Both the position numbers and the translations under genes were made by a program. The notes below the pieces were generated by a model. That model searched no databases and was not told the DNA's origin. It was given only the letters and a program-made list of their open reading frames with translations. From contig JANQIN010000111.1 in the NCBI GenBank assembly GCA_028282145.1, positions 1-37,374 on the forward strand: 37,374 nt of DNA, in the 5' to 3' direction. Position 1 is the stretch's first letter. Each line of letters opens with the position of its first letter. Shown here in pieces: positions 1-7,638 of the stretch. This DNA comes from Thermodesulfobacteriota bacterium (GTDB taxonomy: Bacteria; Desulfobacterota; Desulfuromonadia; Desulfuromonadales; Geopsychrobacteraceae).

Positions 1-2
1 CC

Positions 3-134
3 AGCGCGGCCGACCTGGAAAAAATCATAGAAAAAGATCAGGCTCTGAGCTCCAAGATCCTTTCCGTGGCCAACAGCGCCTATTATGGCTTCCACCACAA
101 AATAGAAACCGTGCGCCGGGCCACGGTGGCATAA
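3..134 (+). pseudogene. HDOD-domain fragment, truncated at both ends
   Basis: Reading from base 3, the window opens with 43 codons that resemble the middle of an HDOD signalling domain: an acidic helix ending in DLEKIIEKD, then LSSKILSVANSAYYG and a helix with TVRRATVA, before a TAA at 132-134. In intact HDOD proteins the ILxxANSAYYG helix is followed by an LG-containing helix and about 120 further residues, all missing here. The 5' end lies outside the window. The stop falls where the sequence switches into an unrelated UbiA-family frame, so this is a remnant or one side of a chimeric join. Fold recognition is fairly secure; functionality is unlikely. Confidence 0.6.
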
Positions 135-155
135 TCCCTTTGGCAAGGGGATTAT
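131..155. repeat. Inverted repeat at the HDOD/UbiA junction
   Basis: ATAATCCCTT (131-140) and AAGGGGATTAT (145-155) are inverted copies with one bulged base and a four-base loop. The hairpin sits exactly where the HDOD fragment ends and the UbiA frame begins, so it may mark a recombination or fold-back chimera point. Confidence 0.55.
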
Positions 156-762
156 CTCCAGGAAGCTGGCACTTTTTTTTGCAGCAGTTCTGTTCGCTTT
201 TGCCCTGATACTCGGCCGGGTCACCGGCGGTGATTTTCAGACCGTTCTTTGGGCTTATTTGGTCTGCGCACTGGCCTATTCCCTTTTTGGCAAAAATATC
301 CCTGTCGCCGAACTGTTTATCCTGGCACTTTTCTTTAACATCCGTCTTGAAGCAGGCGGCAGAGCCTTTGATATCCCCATCAGCCAGTGGCTGTTTCTGT
401 CCGTCTTCCTGCTGGCACTCTTTTTTGCCGCAGGTAAACGGTACAGTGAGGCCAAGCGTCTTGGCGAAAGATCCCATGATCACCGGACGGTTCTTGCCAG
501 CTATCCGACAGGTTTTCTAGAAGGGGTTCTGCTGGTTAGTGCAGCTGCAGTTCTGGTCACCTATAGCATGTATGTTGTCAACCACAGGACGATCCTCTAT
601 TCCATCCCGTTATGTGCATATGGGCTGATTCGGTATTATTTCATCGTTAAGTCCGGCAGGGAGGGGGATCCGACAAGCTCTTTGCTTTTTGACCTACAAT
701 TATTTTTCGTAAGTTTAACTTGGGTATTGATTGTAGGTTTTGGGATTTACGGTGTTAAATAG
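136..762 (+). pseudogene. UbiA-family decaprenyl-phosphate phosphoribosyltransferase, N-terminus missing
   Basis: The frame open from 121 to the TAG at 760-762 encodes a multi-pass membrane protein resembling the C-terminal two thirds of UbiA-family enzymes that transfer phosphoribose to polyprenyl phosphate (the DprP/Rv3806c type). Recognisable features are the start of a helix after FGKGIISRKLAL, the segment with AGGRAFDIPISQWL, the cytoplasmic FFAAGKRYSEAKRLGE loop, the TYSMYVVN helix and the GREGDPTSSLLFD segment near the end. The N-terminal part with the first aspartate motif is absent and there is no plausible start codon (TTG at 259 lies inside a helix). In intact form the enzyme would feed a lipid-linked pentose donor to glycan synthesis, which fits the genes that follow. 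Confidence 0.6.
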
Positions 763-776
763 TTCGGGATACTCAA

Positions 777-2525
777 ATGCGTCTCCTTTGTAAAATATAT
801 TCATTTTTTACAGGTGATATTAAAAGGAAGTTTTGGCTTCTTTTGGCTCAAATGTTGTTTTTGTCAATGGTAGAAACCATAACGGTTGGAGTTATTTCAC
901 TTTATGCAGCGCTTATATCAGACCCTGAATCAACCCATAAAGCTATTTTTTCTAATAAAAACCCATTATTTTTCATATTAAAAAAATTTTATTATGTAGA
1001 GAGCGCTGACTTTGTTGCAATCTCAAGCTTGGTGGTGGTTTTGGTTGTAGTTTTTAGGAATGGGGTCAGAGGGTTTTTGACTTATAGAGTGTCGAGATTT
1101 AGTTCTCACATAGAAAGTTTTCTAGGCGGGAGAGTTTTAACAAAAATAATTGATAAGCCTTATGGATGGCATGTTGAGCAAAATGGCACACAGCTAGTTC
1201 AACTAGTTAACTGGAGATCTTTTGTCGGTCGAAACGCAACATCTTCCTATTTAAGGTTAATAAATGAGACAACAGTCCTAATTGTGATTTTGTTAGGGGT
1301 TCTGTGTGTCAAACCTTTTATCGGCTTGTTATTCATTATCTTTCAAGGTGGGGCAGGCTTTATCATTTACCTGTTGATCAGGAAGAAATTGAATCAATCA
1401 GCCAGTTCCTGTAGGGATTCAGATGTTGAGCAAAACCGCTGGGTGGCAAGAAGCATTTATGGAATTAAAGATGTAAAAATTTCGAACACAAAACACTATT
1501 TTGTTGGGTGCTTTAAAAACTGGTCAGAGAAGTATAGTGAAATTTTTAGCGTGCAACAGTTCTGGAAAAGCTCTCCCTTGTTGGCACTGGAATCAATCGG
1601 CTTTGTAATGATAACAGGGGCCATTTTGTTTATGTTGATGGTTCTTGACTATTCACCGTTGGAAGTGACGGGCACTACCGCTTTGTTGGCAATTACTGCA
1701 TGGAGAACCTTGCCAGCATTTAATAAGGTTGTGTCTTCTGTCGCTGGCTTGAAGACTGCTGTGCCTTATGTTGAAAAGTTTATTGAACACCTGGACCCGG
1801 AGACAGGAAGTCAAAGAGTTACGATTCCCGAGAAAAATCTTTCCCCAATACAGTTTTCCAGTGGGATTTTCATGAAGAATGTCTCTTTCTCGTACCCAGA
1901 GGGGCCACAAATTTTTAGTGATTTCTCTTTGGACATCCCTTGTGGATCCTCTCTCGGAATAATGGGGCCTTCAGGTTGCGGGAAGAGCACCCTGATCGAT
2001 CTATTGACCGGCCTTCTTACTCCGACTTCGGGCGCAATCTTTATTGATGGTCTGGCTCTAGATGATCAAAATCTGCCTGCTTGGCTGGACAAGATCGCAT
2101 ACGTACCTCAATCCCCTTTTATTTTTGACGGAACATTGGCGGAAAATGTTGCTTTTGGTGTCCCTAGGGACGAGGTTGATACTGAGCGCGTTCAAGCTGC
2201 TTGCCGACTGGCCGCAGTTGATTTCTTGCATCAACTCCCATCTGGTATCCATAGCTATATAGGAGATCGTGGGATTAAGCTGTCGGGAGGGCAACGACAG
2301 AGAATTTCTATTGCAAGGGCCCTTTATAAGGATTCTTCCGTAATTATCTTCGACGAGGCAACTAGTGCGTTGGATGAACAAATGGACAACGAGATAAAGC
2401 AGCTTATAACGGCTTTGCGGGGAGAAAAGACAATTATCGTGATTTCTCACAGGCCTTCAACAATAAAGGGCTGTGAGAAGGTGATCGAATTGAGACGTTT
2501 AAGCGACAACCCCATGCCTTCTTAA
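777..2525 (+). CDS. MsbA-like ABC exporter (fused permease and ATPase)
   Basis: This 582-residue protein is a half-transporter with an N-terminal six-helix permease (about residues 18-330) and a C-terminal ATPase. The ATPase shows Walker A GPSGCGKST near residue 397, the signature LSGGQRQR near 502 and Walker B IIFDEATSALD near 523. The family exports lipids, lipid-linked oligosaccharides or peptides as homodimers. Its position at the head of a glycosyltransferase cluster suggests it flips a lipid-linked glycan across the inner membrane. The ATG at 777 follows the UbiA stop by 14 bases with only a weak GGGAT ribosome site. The first half is AT-rich and the ATPase half closer to genome average. 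Its 3' end overlaps the convergent pyruvyltransferase gene by 27 bases. The substrate cannot be deduced. Confidence 0.85.
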   Translation: MRLLCKIYSFFTGDIKRKFWLLLAQMLFLSMVETITVGVISLYAALISDPESTHKAIFSNKNPLFFILKKFYYVESADFVAISSLVVVLVVVFRNGVRGFLTYRVSRFSSHIESFLGGRVLTKIIDKPYGWHVEQNGTQLVQLVNWRSFVGRNATSSYLRLINETTVLIVILLGVLCVKPFIGLLFIIFQGGAGFIIYLLIRKKLNQSASSCRDSDVEQNRWVARSIYGIKDVKISNTKHYFVGCFKNWSEKYSEIFSVQQFWKSSPLLALESIGFVMITGAILFMLMVLDYSPLEVTGTTALLAITAWRTLPAFNKVVSSVAGLKTAVPYVEKFIEHLDPETGSQRVTIPEKNLSPIQFSSGIFMKNVSFSYPEGPQIFSDFSLDIPCGSSLGIMGPSGCGKSTLIDLLTGLLTPTSGAIFIDGLALDDQNLPAWLDKIAYVPQSPFIFDGTLAENVAFGVPRDEVDTERVQAACRLAAVDFLHQLPSGIHSYIGDRGIKLSGGQRQRISIARALYKDSSVIIFDEATSALDEQMDNEIKQLITALRGEKTIIVISHRPSTIKGCEKVIELRRLSDNPMPS

Positions 2526-3329
2526 TAAGCCGATGGAGGGTAGGGCATCCGAAGATATATTTGCGGGAATGGTTAATGGCGTGTCGGAGTCCCGTAAAAA
2601 ATCAGCGTCCGAGATGCCATATAACGGTTTTGGAAAACTGGCCCCGATGGAGAGGTAATAATCCTCAAATTTCTCGAGCGGCTCCTTGGTCTGGGGCTGC
2701 ACAAAAATTGCTGGGCGCCCCAAAGCATGGGCGAAAATCAACCCATGAAGAGACGAGGAATAGACGAGTTTTGAGTTTAGAATTTTCTGCCCAAGTTTGA
2801 TGGGACAACAGTCAATATTTAAAAATCGTATGCCCCTTGGAAGTGATTTTTTTGCCTCAAAACGTTCGCGGTAGTGCGGGATAAATGATATGTCCCTTGG
2901 ACAGGCTTGGTACGTGCTTTCGTTGATAATCTCTTTAATTAACAGCCCAGGATCAAACAAAAAACGAAGATTGTCCAAGTTAAATCCGCTTTTCTTGAGA
3001 ACGTCGTAGGATATCGGCCCTCGCAATCCATGAACGAAAATATTTCTTGAAATTTCCGAATTGATTTTTTCTTTGCTTCTCACCCCTATTCCACTAATAA
3101 GATCACCATCTTTAATATATTGAGGTATGGAACCAACTAGAAGTAGTCTAGGACCTTCATTTTTAATTATGTATGAACAGTTATAAAAACTAGAGATAAT
3201 ATTTCTCACAAAAATATCTCCAGAATTTCCATGTAAAAGAGAATAATTTCTTTTTTTTGTAATTCTTCTCAAAAAATATGAAAATATGTTTTTTTTTCTT
3301 TCGTTCCAGAAAAAAGTTTTTATTTTCAT
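2499..3329 (-). CDS. Polysaccharide pyruvyl transferase family protein
   Basis: The 276-residue product carries family hallmarks: an N-terminal GNSGDIFV motif (residues 34-41), LLLVGSIPQYI, GLRGPISYDVLKKSG, FDPGLLI, and near the C-terminus the SSLHGLIFAHALGRPAIFV segment diagnostic of CsaB/WcaK-type enzymes. These transfer pyruvate from phosphoenolpyruvate to form ketals on sugars; some relatives act on other donors. It is shorter than the typical 330-400 residues, with a compact N-terminal lobe. The ATG at 3327-3329 overlaps the TGA of the upstream GT8 gene (ATGA) and has an AGAGG ribosome site, so the two are translationally coupled. It is the last gene of an AT-rich minus-strand block; its 3' third is less AT-rich than the rest. 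Confidence 0.75.
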   Translation of the reverse strand: MKIKTFFWNERKKNIFSYFLRRITKKRNYSLLHGNSGDIFVRNIISSFYNCSYIIKNEGPRLLLVGSIPQYIKDGDLISGIGVRSKEKINSEISRNIFVHGLRGPISYDVLKKSGFNLDNLRFLFDPGLLIKEIINESTYQACPRDISFIPHYRERFEAKKSLPRGIRFLNIDCCPIKLGQKILNSKLVYSSSLHGLIFAHALGRPAIFVQPQTKEPLEKFEDYYLSIGASFPKPLYGISDADFLRDSDTPLTIPANISSDALPSIGLLRRHGVVA

Positions 3330-4306
3330 AGAAACCTCTTAAATATCTTAAAAAAACTTTTTGGAAATAATGATTTTATAAAAAGTTTTGCTTTTTTTTG
3401 GATTGAAAGAGCATTGTAGTCAATTAAATTTTTTGATTTAAAAAGAAGATAATTATGGAAAAGAAGATCAAGGAATTGACCTTTGATGCATAGATGAAGC
3501 CAGTCTGTGTTTGTCTTGTCGTAGATGGGCATTTGGTCTGGTTTTTTTCCTGTATAGTGAATAATATAAGGATTTTCTATCGCATCTAAAATATCTTTTT
3601 TATCATAATTGCTATAACATCTCCCGTCTTTTTTATAGAAATCAATATCGTAAGTTCCCTTATATAACTTAGCAGTGACGCAAAAATTAAGTGGCAAATA
3701 TGTTACTTTATCGTAGAAGAGCAAATTCAAGATGTCTTGATCGTGGAAGATAAAGTTGTCTTTATGTGTCAAGGAGATTTTAGAAATGCCCTCTCTGTAA
3801 TTTGATATATATTTTTTAATTTCTTTTATATTTATAATTAAATTACCTGAAGCAAAGTATTTATTATTAAAATCAACTGATTGTGTAAAATATTTTGGTT
3901 GGTTGAACTGAATAACTCCTAGAGGGCTATCTTTTATGTTGAAATTAAGCATATGTATTGGGTCTTTTTTAAAAATCACATCTACATCAGAATAAAGAAC
4001 TTTGTTTTTTTCAGGTATTAGAAATGGGATTAGTAGCCTGTAGTAATAGCTGTATTCACCAAATCTGTCGGGGATATTTAATATTTTAAGATCGTCATTT
4101 TCGATTTTAGAAAATTTAAATTTAAAATACCCACATCGACAGAAATTTTTGATTCTTTGAATATCGTTACTGTCCAAATCATTGTGGAAGACGAAAATCT
4201 CATACAGGCTGTCATCTTCCCTGCATTCGACGATTGATTGAAGAGCGACTAGAAAGTGCAATAAAAAATTTTTATTAAAGGAAAAAACTATAGGAACGCA
4301 GTTCAT
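3326..4306 (-). CDS. Glycosyltransferase family 8 protein
   Basis: This 326-residue protein has the GT8 layout: the N-terminal VPIVFSFNKNFLLHFLVALQSI, the YYYRLLIPFLIPEKNKVLYSD segment with a metal-binding D-V-D at about residues 107-109, FASGNLIINIKE, HDQDILNLLF, and a late HYTGKKPDQ motif whose histidine normally completes the Mn site. GT8 enzymes are retaining transferases for galactose, glucose or related sugars in LPS and capsule synthesis. I start it at the ATG at 4304-4306, which follows the upstream TAA by one base; a TTG at 4318 would add four residues. DNA here is very AT-rich with a lysine/asparagine/phenylalanine-heavy protein, unlike the flanking core genes, suggesting acquisition from elsewhere. 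Confidence 0.82.
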   Translation of the reverse strand: MNCVPIVFSFNKNFLLHFLVALQSIVECREDDSLYEIFVFHNDLDSNDIQRIKNFCRCGYFKFKFSKIENDDLKILNIPDRFGEYSYYYRLLIPFLIPEKNKVLYSDVDVIFKKDPIHMLNFNIKDSPLGVIQFNQPKYFTQSVDFNNKYFASGNLIINIKEIKKYISNYREGISKISLTHKDNFIFHDQDILNLLFYDKVTYLPLNFCVTAKLYKGTYDIDFYKKDGRCYSNYDKKDILDAIENPYIIHYTGKKPDQMPIYDKTNTDWLHLCIKGQFLDLLFHNYLLFKSKNLIDYNALSIQKKAKLFIKSLFPKSFFKIFKRFL

Positions 4307-4307
4307 T

Positions 4308-5201
4308 TTATTTACCAAAATAAGATTTTAATTCGTTGGCGTTCATTTCGATTACATTAAAATCTACATCATTTATTCCATAACTTATAATAACCTTGTC
4401 GTCAATATACCCAATTCCGCTAAAATAAGAGCAACTTATTAGATTTTTATTTAGTTTTTTTAAACTTCCTAGCAATGAATAATAGCTATGAGTAAGTAAT
4501 TTATTTGATTTTTCTATAATTAAAGTATCGTTTTTTATGTCAATTCTAAATGGAACTCCAAGGTAAATTCTTTTTTTCCCAAAATAATATTTTTTATGTG
4601 CAATAAAGTAGTGGTAGTTATCGATTTCTACGAGCTGAGTTCCGATTGAAATATTTTTATCAAAAAAAGTTTTACTTGTTTTTATTTTTTTAAACTCAAT
4701 TTTATAGTTTTCTTTTTTTATAGCTTTTAATATGACAAGTGGATTGATTGAGTAAATTGCAAATAAGTCATTATTTTTATAGAAAAATGCCCAGTTTTTT
4801 TCAACTTTCATTCTTCCTGGTAAGTTGCATTTATACGGATAATAATGACCATTTTTATATTCAGCTAAAAAAATATCATTGAATGTTGTGCTGTATCCTG
4901 TGTTGAAGGTAAGAAAAGGTTTTCCATTTAAACTGACAAACTTCGGGTCGGAAAGTTTTTCTGGGGGAGAAGAAGTATTATTAACTATCTGTCTTAGATT
5001 TAATGAAGATTCTCCAAATATTTTGAAAAAAGAGATAACTTCATTCTTTTCTTTATTGTATGATCTGAAGGCCATTAACAACCTTCCATCAGTTTTTAAT
5101 ATGCTTGGGTTGAAAATATTACTTTTATTTTCGGATTTTATATCCCTTTTCAATCTTTCTGCAATTAATCCTGTTTTATTTTTTAGCGTTAGAATTGACA
5201 T
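4308..5201 (-). CDS. GH130/GT108-like five-bladed propeller protein
   Basis: The 297-residue protein looks like a five-bladed beta-propeller related to GH130 mannoside phosphorylases. Repeated blade motifs are visible: FNPSILKTDGRLLMAFRSY, SDPKFVSLNGKPFLTFNTGY, EKNWAFFYKNNDLFAIYSI, IGTQLVEIDNYHYFIAHK and GIGYIDDKVIISYGINDVD. No signal peptide is seen, so it is probably cytoplasmic. Related GT108 proteins act as transferases/phosphorylases on mannosides, and the position at the head of a glycosyltransferase operon favours glycan assembly over degradation. The ATG at 5199-5201 has an AAGG site seven bases upstream. The DNA is extremely AT-rich. The fold is inferred from motif spacing, so the exact activity is uncertain. 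Confidence 0.6.
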   Translation of the reverse strand: MSILTLKNKTGLIAERLKRDIKSENKSNIFNPSILKTDGRLLMAFRSYNKEKNEVISFFKIFGESSLNLRQIVNNTSSPPEKLSDPKFVSLNGKPFLTFNTGYSTTFNDIFLAEYKNGHYYPYKCNLPGRMKVEKNWAFFYKNNDLFAIYSINPLVILKAIKKENYKIEFKKIKTSKTFFDKNISIGTQLVEIDNYHYFIAHKKYYFGKKRIYLGVPFRIDIKNDTLIIEKSNKLLTHSYYSLLGSLKKLNKNLISCSYFSGIGYIDDKVIISYGINDVDFNVIEMNANELKSYFGK

Positions 5202-5352
5202 GGTTTTGCCTTGGAGATGGTTGGATTCACGTCCATTGATTCCTTACGTAGTGAGTTCTCCCCATATATGATACATTTATTCAACCGATTTCAAGAAATT
5301 TCCTGGTCAGAGGGGACTACCTTAATTTTTTGTGTAGAGAAGAGGGTAGAGT
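5202..5352. promoter_or_regulatory. Divergent intergenic region with weak promoter candidates
   Basis: These 151 bases separate the minus-strand block from the plus-strand GT4 gene and must hold start signals for both. A TATGAT at 5267-5272 is a good -10 for the plus strand, but the -35 at 17 bases (TTACGT, 5244-5249) is poor. No clear JUMPstart/ops element is visible. Confidence 0.3.
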
Positions 5353-6372
5353 ATGAAGGTTTTATTCTTGCCAAATATCAAAGAAAATCCTTACTTTTAT
5401 CTTCTATCTGAATCTCTAAAAAAACATGGCATTGAAACATTAGGTGGTAAAACTTTTCCTTCTATTGGTTGGATTTTAAAAAATAGAAATTTAATAGATA
5501 TTTTTCATTTTCATTTTCCTAGTAAGATATATCGGCTTGGTCCTTTTACATGGCTGAGATTTTTAATTGTAGTTAGTCGAGTTTTATTTGCCAAAATACT
5601 TGGGAAAAAAATATTTTGGACCTGTCACAATATTCTTCCTCATGAAAAAGATGCCCCTTTTTTTGATTGGCTGTTCCATTGTTTTTTGGCGAAAGTTTGC
5701 AATGGTGTGATTTTTCATTCCCTTTGCAGTTATCAAACTGCATGTAAAAAGCTGTGTAGGCCATCTCATTTCTCTGTTATTCCACATGGGAATTTTTCTG
5801 GTGTCTATGGCCCAAAAATCTGTAAATCCGAAGCTAGGAATGAGCTTGGCCTTCCACAGGACAGGGGTCTTCTCATGTTTTTTGGCCTTATCCGACCGTA
5901 CAAAGGAGTGGAATATCTCATCAGGGAGTTCCCAAAATTTGAGGGAGATTTGTCCCTACTTATCGCGGGTGGTGGCTCCAAGGCCAATCTGAAAGAATTA
6001 AAGGCAAACTCGTTTTGTAAGGATATTCATCTTCGGTTGGGGTTTGTTCCTGAAAGTGAGGTACATCTTTACTTTTCTGCGGCTGATGCACTGGTTGTCC
6101 CATATAAAAATATCACCACTTCTGGTGCAGCCATTTTGGGGATAAGCTATGGATTGCCTGTTATTGCCCCTGCCATTGGTGGGTTGCCGGAACTTTTGGA
6201 AGGGGGGGGCGGGATTTTGTACGACCCAAATCGCCCAGATGGGTTGGTTGACGCCATTTCGAGGTTTGCTAACTCTGACAGAGGGCTTCTGTCTCAGGAA
6301 GCTATTGCGAAGGCAAAAACTCTAAATTGGGAAGCTATAGGAGCCCAAACAGCTTCTTTGTACAGGTCCTAA
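5353..6372 (+). CDS. Glycosyltransferase family 4 protein
   Basis: A 339-residue GT-B glycosyltransferase. The N-terminal lobe has the NLIDIFHFHFPSKIY segment and FWTCHNILPHE; the C-terminal nucleotide-sugar lobe begins at about residue 170 with FFGLIRPYKGVEYLI (around 176-190), then GFVPESEVHLYFSAADALVVPY and ATSG-like TTSGAAILGISYGLPVIAP, ending in the GGLPELLEGGGG loop. It would add a sugar to the lipid-linked glycan on the cytoplasmic face. A run of eight G bases (6202-6209) encodes Gly284-Gly287 and could slip. The first half is AT-rich like the preceding island, the second half less so. ATG at 5353 is preceded by GAGGGTAGAGT. Confidence 0.85.
   Translation: MKVLFLPNIKENPYFYLLSESLKKHGIETLGGKTFPSIGWILKNRNLIDIFHFHFPSKIYRLGPFTWLRFLIVVSRVLFAKILGKKIFWTCHNILPHEKDAPFFDWLFHCFLAKVCNGVIFHSLCSYQTACKKLCRPSHFSVIPHGNFSGVYGPKICKSEARNELGLPQDRGLLMFFGLIRPYKGVEYLIREFPKFEGDLSLLIAGGGSKANLKELKANSFCKDIHLRLGFVPESEVHLYFSAADALVVPYKNITTSGAAILGISYGLPVIAPAIGGLPELLEGGGGILYDPNRPDGLVDAISRFANSDRGLLSQEAIAKAKTLNWEAIGAQTASLYRS
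6202..6209 (+). repeat. Poly-G(8) tract in the GT4 gene
   Basis: Eight consecutive G residues in the coding strand at codons 284-286. A one-base slip would frameshift the last 55 or so residues of the glycosyltransferase, so it is a possible phase-variation site. Confidence 0.8.
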
Positions 6373-6684
6373 TCAAAATATTGAGTAGGTCTGTGTGCGG
6401 CACCTTCTGCCAAAGGGAATTTCATAGGTTTGGGGTTTTGCTCTTCTAGAAAGTGCACGGGATCATTAACTGTTTTTCGATAAGAAGATACCTATTGCCA
6501 TGTAGTTATTGGGCTCTTATTCCGATCATTCGTAACAGGAGCACAGGGGACCCCGATTCTCTTTTTTACCAAGGCATGTTCCTCCCAAGGGTTATGCTGA
6601 TCTAATAGTGACGGGGGCTGACCGCTCTTTTCTTGTTTTGAGAGGATATTTGAATGGTGAAAAATTCATTTCTTAAGGTGTCTT
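6373..6684. other. 312-bp gap without a recognisable gene
   Basis: No frame longer than a few dozen codons with convincing homology is visible between the GT4 stop and the next GT2 start. A 12-codon frame at 6654-6692 preceded by GAGAGG overlaps the next start but has no recognisable product. No clear terminator or promoter could be defined; GGGGACCCC followed by a T-run at about 6546-6567 is too short to call. It probably contains the promoter for the genes downstream and may include remnants of a lost gene. Confidence 0.4.
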
Positions 6685-7638
6685 ATGCATGATGAGGTAA
6701 TGCAGAGGGAAACGATCAAGGGGCTAGTTTCGGTAGTAATCCCGACGCGGAATAGGCCAGATTTTCTCTTACAGTGCATCGAAAGTGTGTTGGCTCAGAC
6801 CTACTCCAATATTGAAGTCATTGTTGTTGATGATGACTCAGATTCACCCGTAGAGCCAATTATCGCCCGCCATTTTAAGAACCCCATCCAGGTTATTCGC
6901 CATGACGCTTCGCTTGGTGCTCCAGAATCAAGAAATGTCGGTTCCAGAGCAGCCGTTGGAGAGTTCCTTGCGTTCCTGGATGACGACGATCTCTGGTCAC
7001 CCAAAAAAATTCAAATTCAAATAGAGGCGTTCAAATCGGTCGAGACTGAGGTTGGTGTTGTTTATTGCGGTTGTGAATTGATAGTCGATGGCCGGATAAT
7101 TAAGAGACCTCTTCCTAAAGGGAGCTCTTCAGATTTTCGGATAAGAGCCTTGAAAAAGTGCCCGATCAATTCGCCGACTCCACTGATCCGGCGACAGTTA
7201 TTTGAGAAGGTGGGCGGTTTTGACACCGATTTACAAGCTTGTCAGGATTGGGATCTTTGGATCCGTCTCAGCCAAGTATGCAAATTTCACGGGGTGAAAG
7301 AGAACCTTGCCTTCTATCGCGTTCATGGTGAGCAGATTTCCAGTTGTCTGGAGAAAAAAATTGATTCCAGAAAGGCCCTTTTGGAAAAGCACTTCTTGGC
7401 CTTCAGCGCATTTCCTCACACCCTGTCCTCACATTATCGTCGGCTTGGAGCCCTGTGTGCTTTGGCTTCCAGGAATTCCGAGGCAAATACGTATTTCTTG
7501 TCGTCCGTAAAATACTCCAAAGCCAACTGGGGCAGTTGGGTGCACTTGTTACTTCATTGGAGCTGTCGTCCCTTCAACAGGTATGTCATACGCAAACGAG
7601 GTGTGAAAAAACAAGGGGGAGTGGAGATATTTGACTAA
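6685..7638 (+). CDS. Glycosyltransferase family 2 protein
   Basis: The 317-residue protein is a GT-A fold family 2 transferase: VSVVIPTRNRPDFLLQCIESV at residues 15-35, the VVDDDSD nucleotide-binding motif near 47-53, GAPESRNVGSRAA, and FLDDDDLW with the metal-binding aspartates at 99-102. A later ACQDWDLWIRLSQ supplies the usual ED/QDWDLW acceptor-side motif. It would be cytoplasmic or membrane-associated. ATG at 6685 has AAGGTG just upstream; an in-frame TGA at 6658 rules out a longer N-terminus. The gene ends TAATG with the next gene and is clearly homologous to it, suggesting duplication within the cluster. Donor sugar unknown. Confidence 0.87.
   Translation: MHDEVMQRETIKGLVSVVIPTRNRPDFLLQCIESVLAQTYSNIEVIVVDDDSDSPVEPIIARHFKNPIQVIRHDASLGAPESRNVGSRAAVGEFLAFLDDDDLWSPKKIQIQIEAFKSVETEVGVVYCGCELIVDGRIIKRPLPKGSSSDFRIRALKKCPINSPTPLIRRQLFEKVGGFDTDLQACQDWDLWIRLSQVCKFHGVKENLAFYRVHGEQISSCLEKKIDSRKALLEKHFLAFSAFPHTLSSHYRRLGALCALASRNSEANTYFLSSVKYSKANWGSWVHLLLHWSCRPFNRYVIRKRGVKKQGGVEIFD

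Larger units (their letters stand above)
2800..5300. other. AT-rich island inside the glycan cluster
   Basis: By eye this stretch is far more AT-rich than the rest of the window, with long runs of T and A and codon choice dominated by AAA, AAT, ATT and TTT. It coincides with the three minus-strand genes and continues a short way into the following GT4 gene. The shift in composition and the opposite orientation suggest a horizontally acquired glycan cassette. Confidence 0.65.

Noticed and set aside
5211-5411. Small gene overlapping the GT4 start
   Set aside because: The frame runs through the divergent promoter region and overlaps the GT4 gene out of frame; the peptide has no family resemblance.
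6654-6692. Twelve-codon leader peptide before the GT2 gene
   Set aside because: A ribosome site is present but no attenuator structure or biased codons are seen; chance is as likely.
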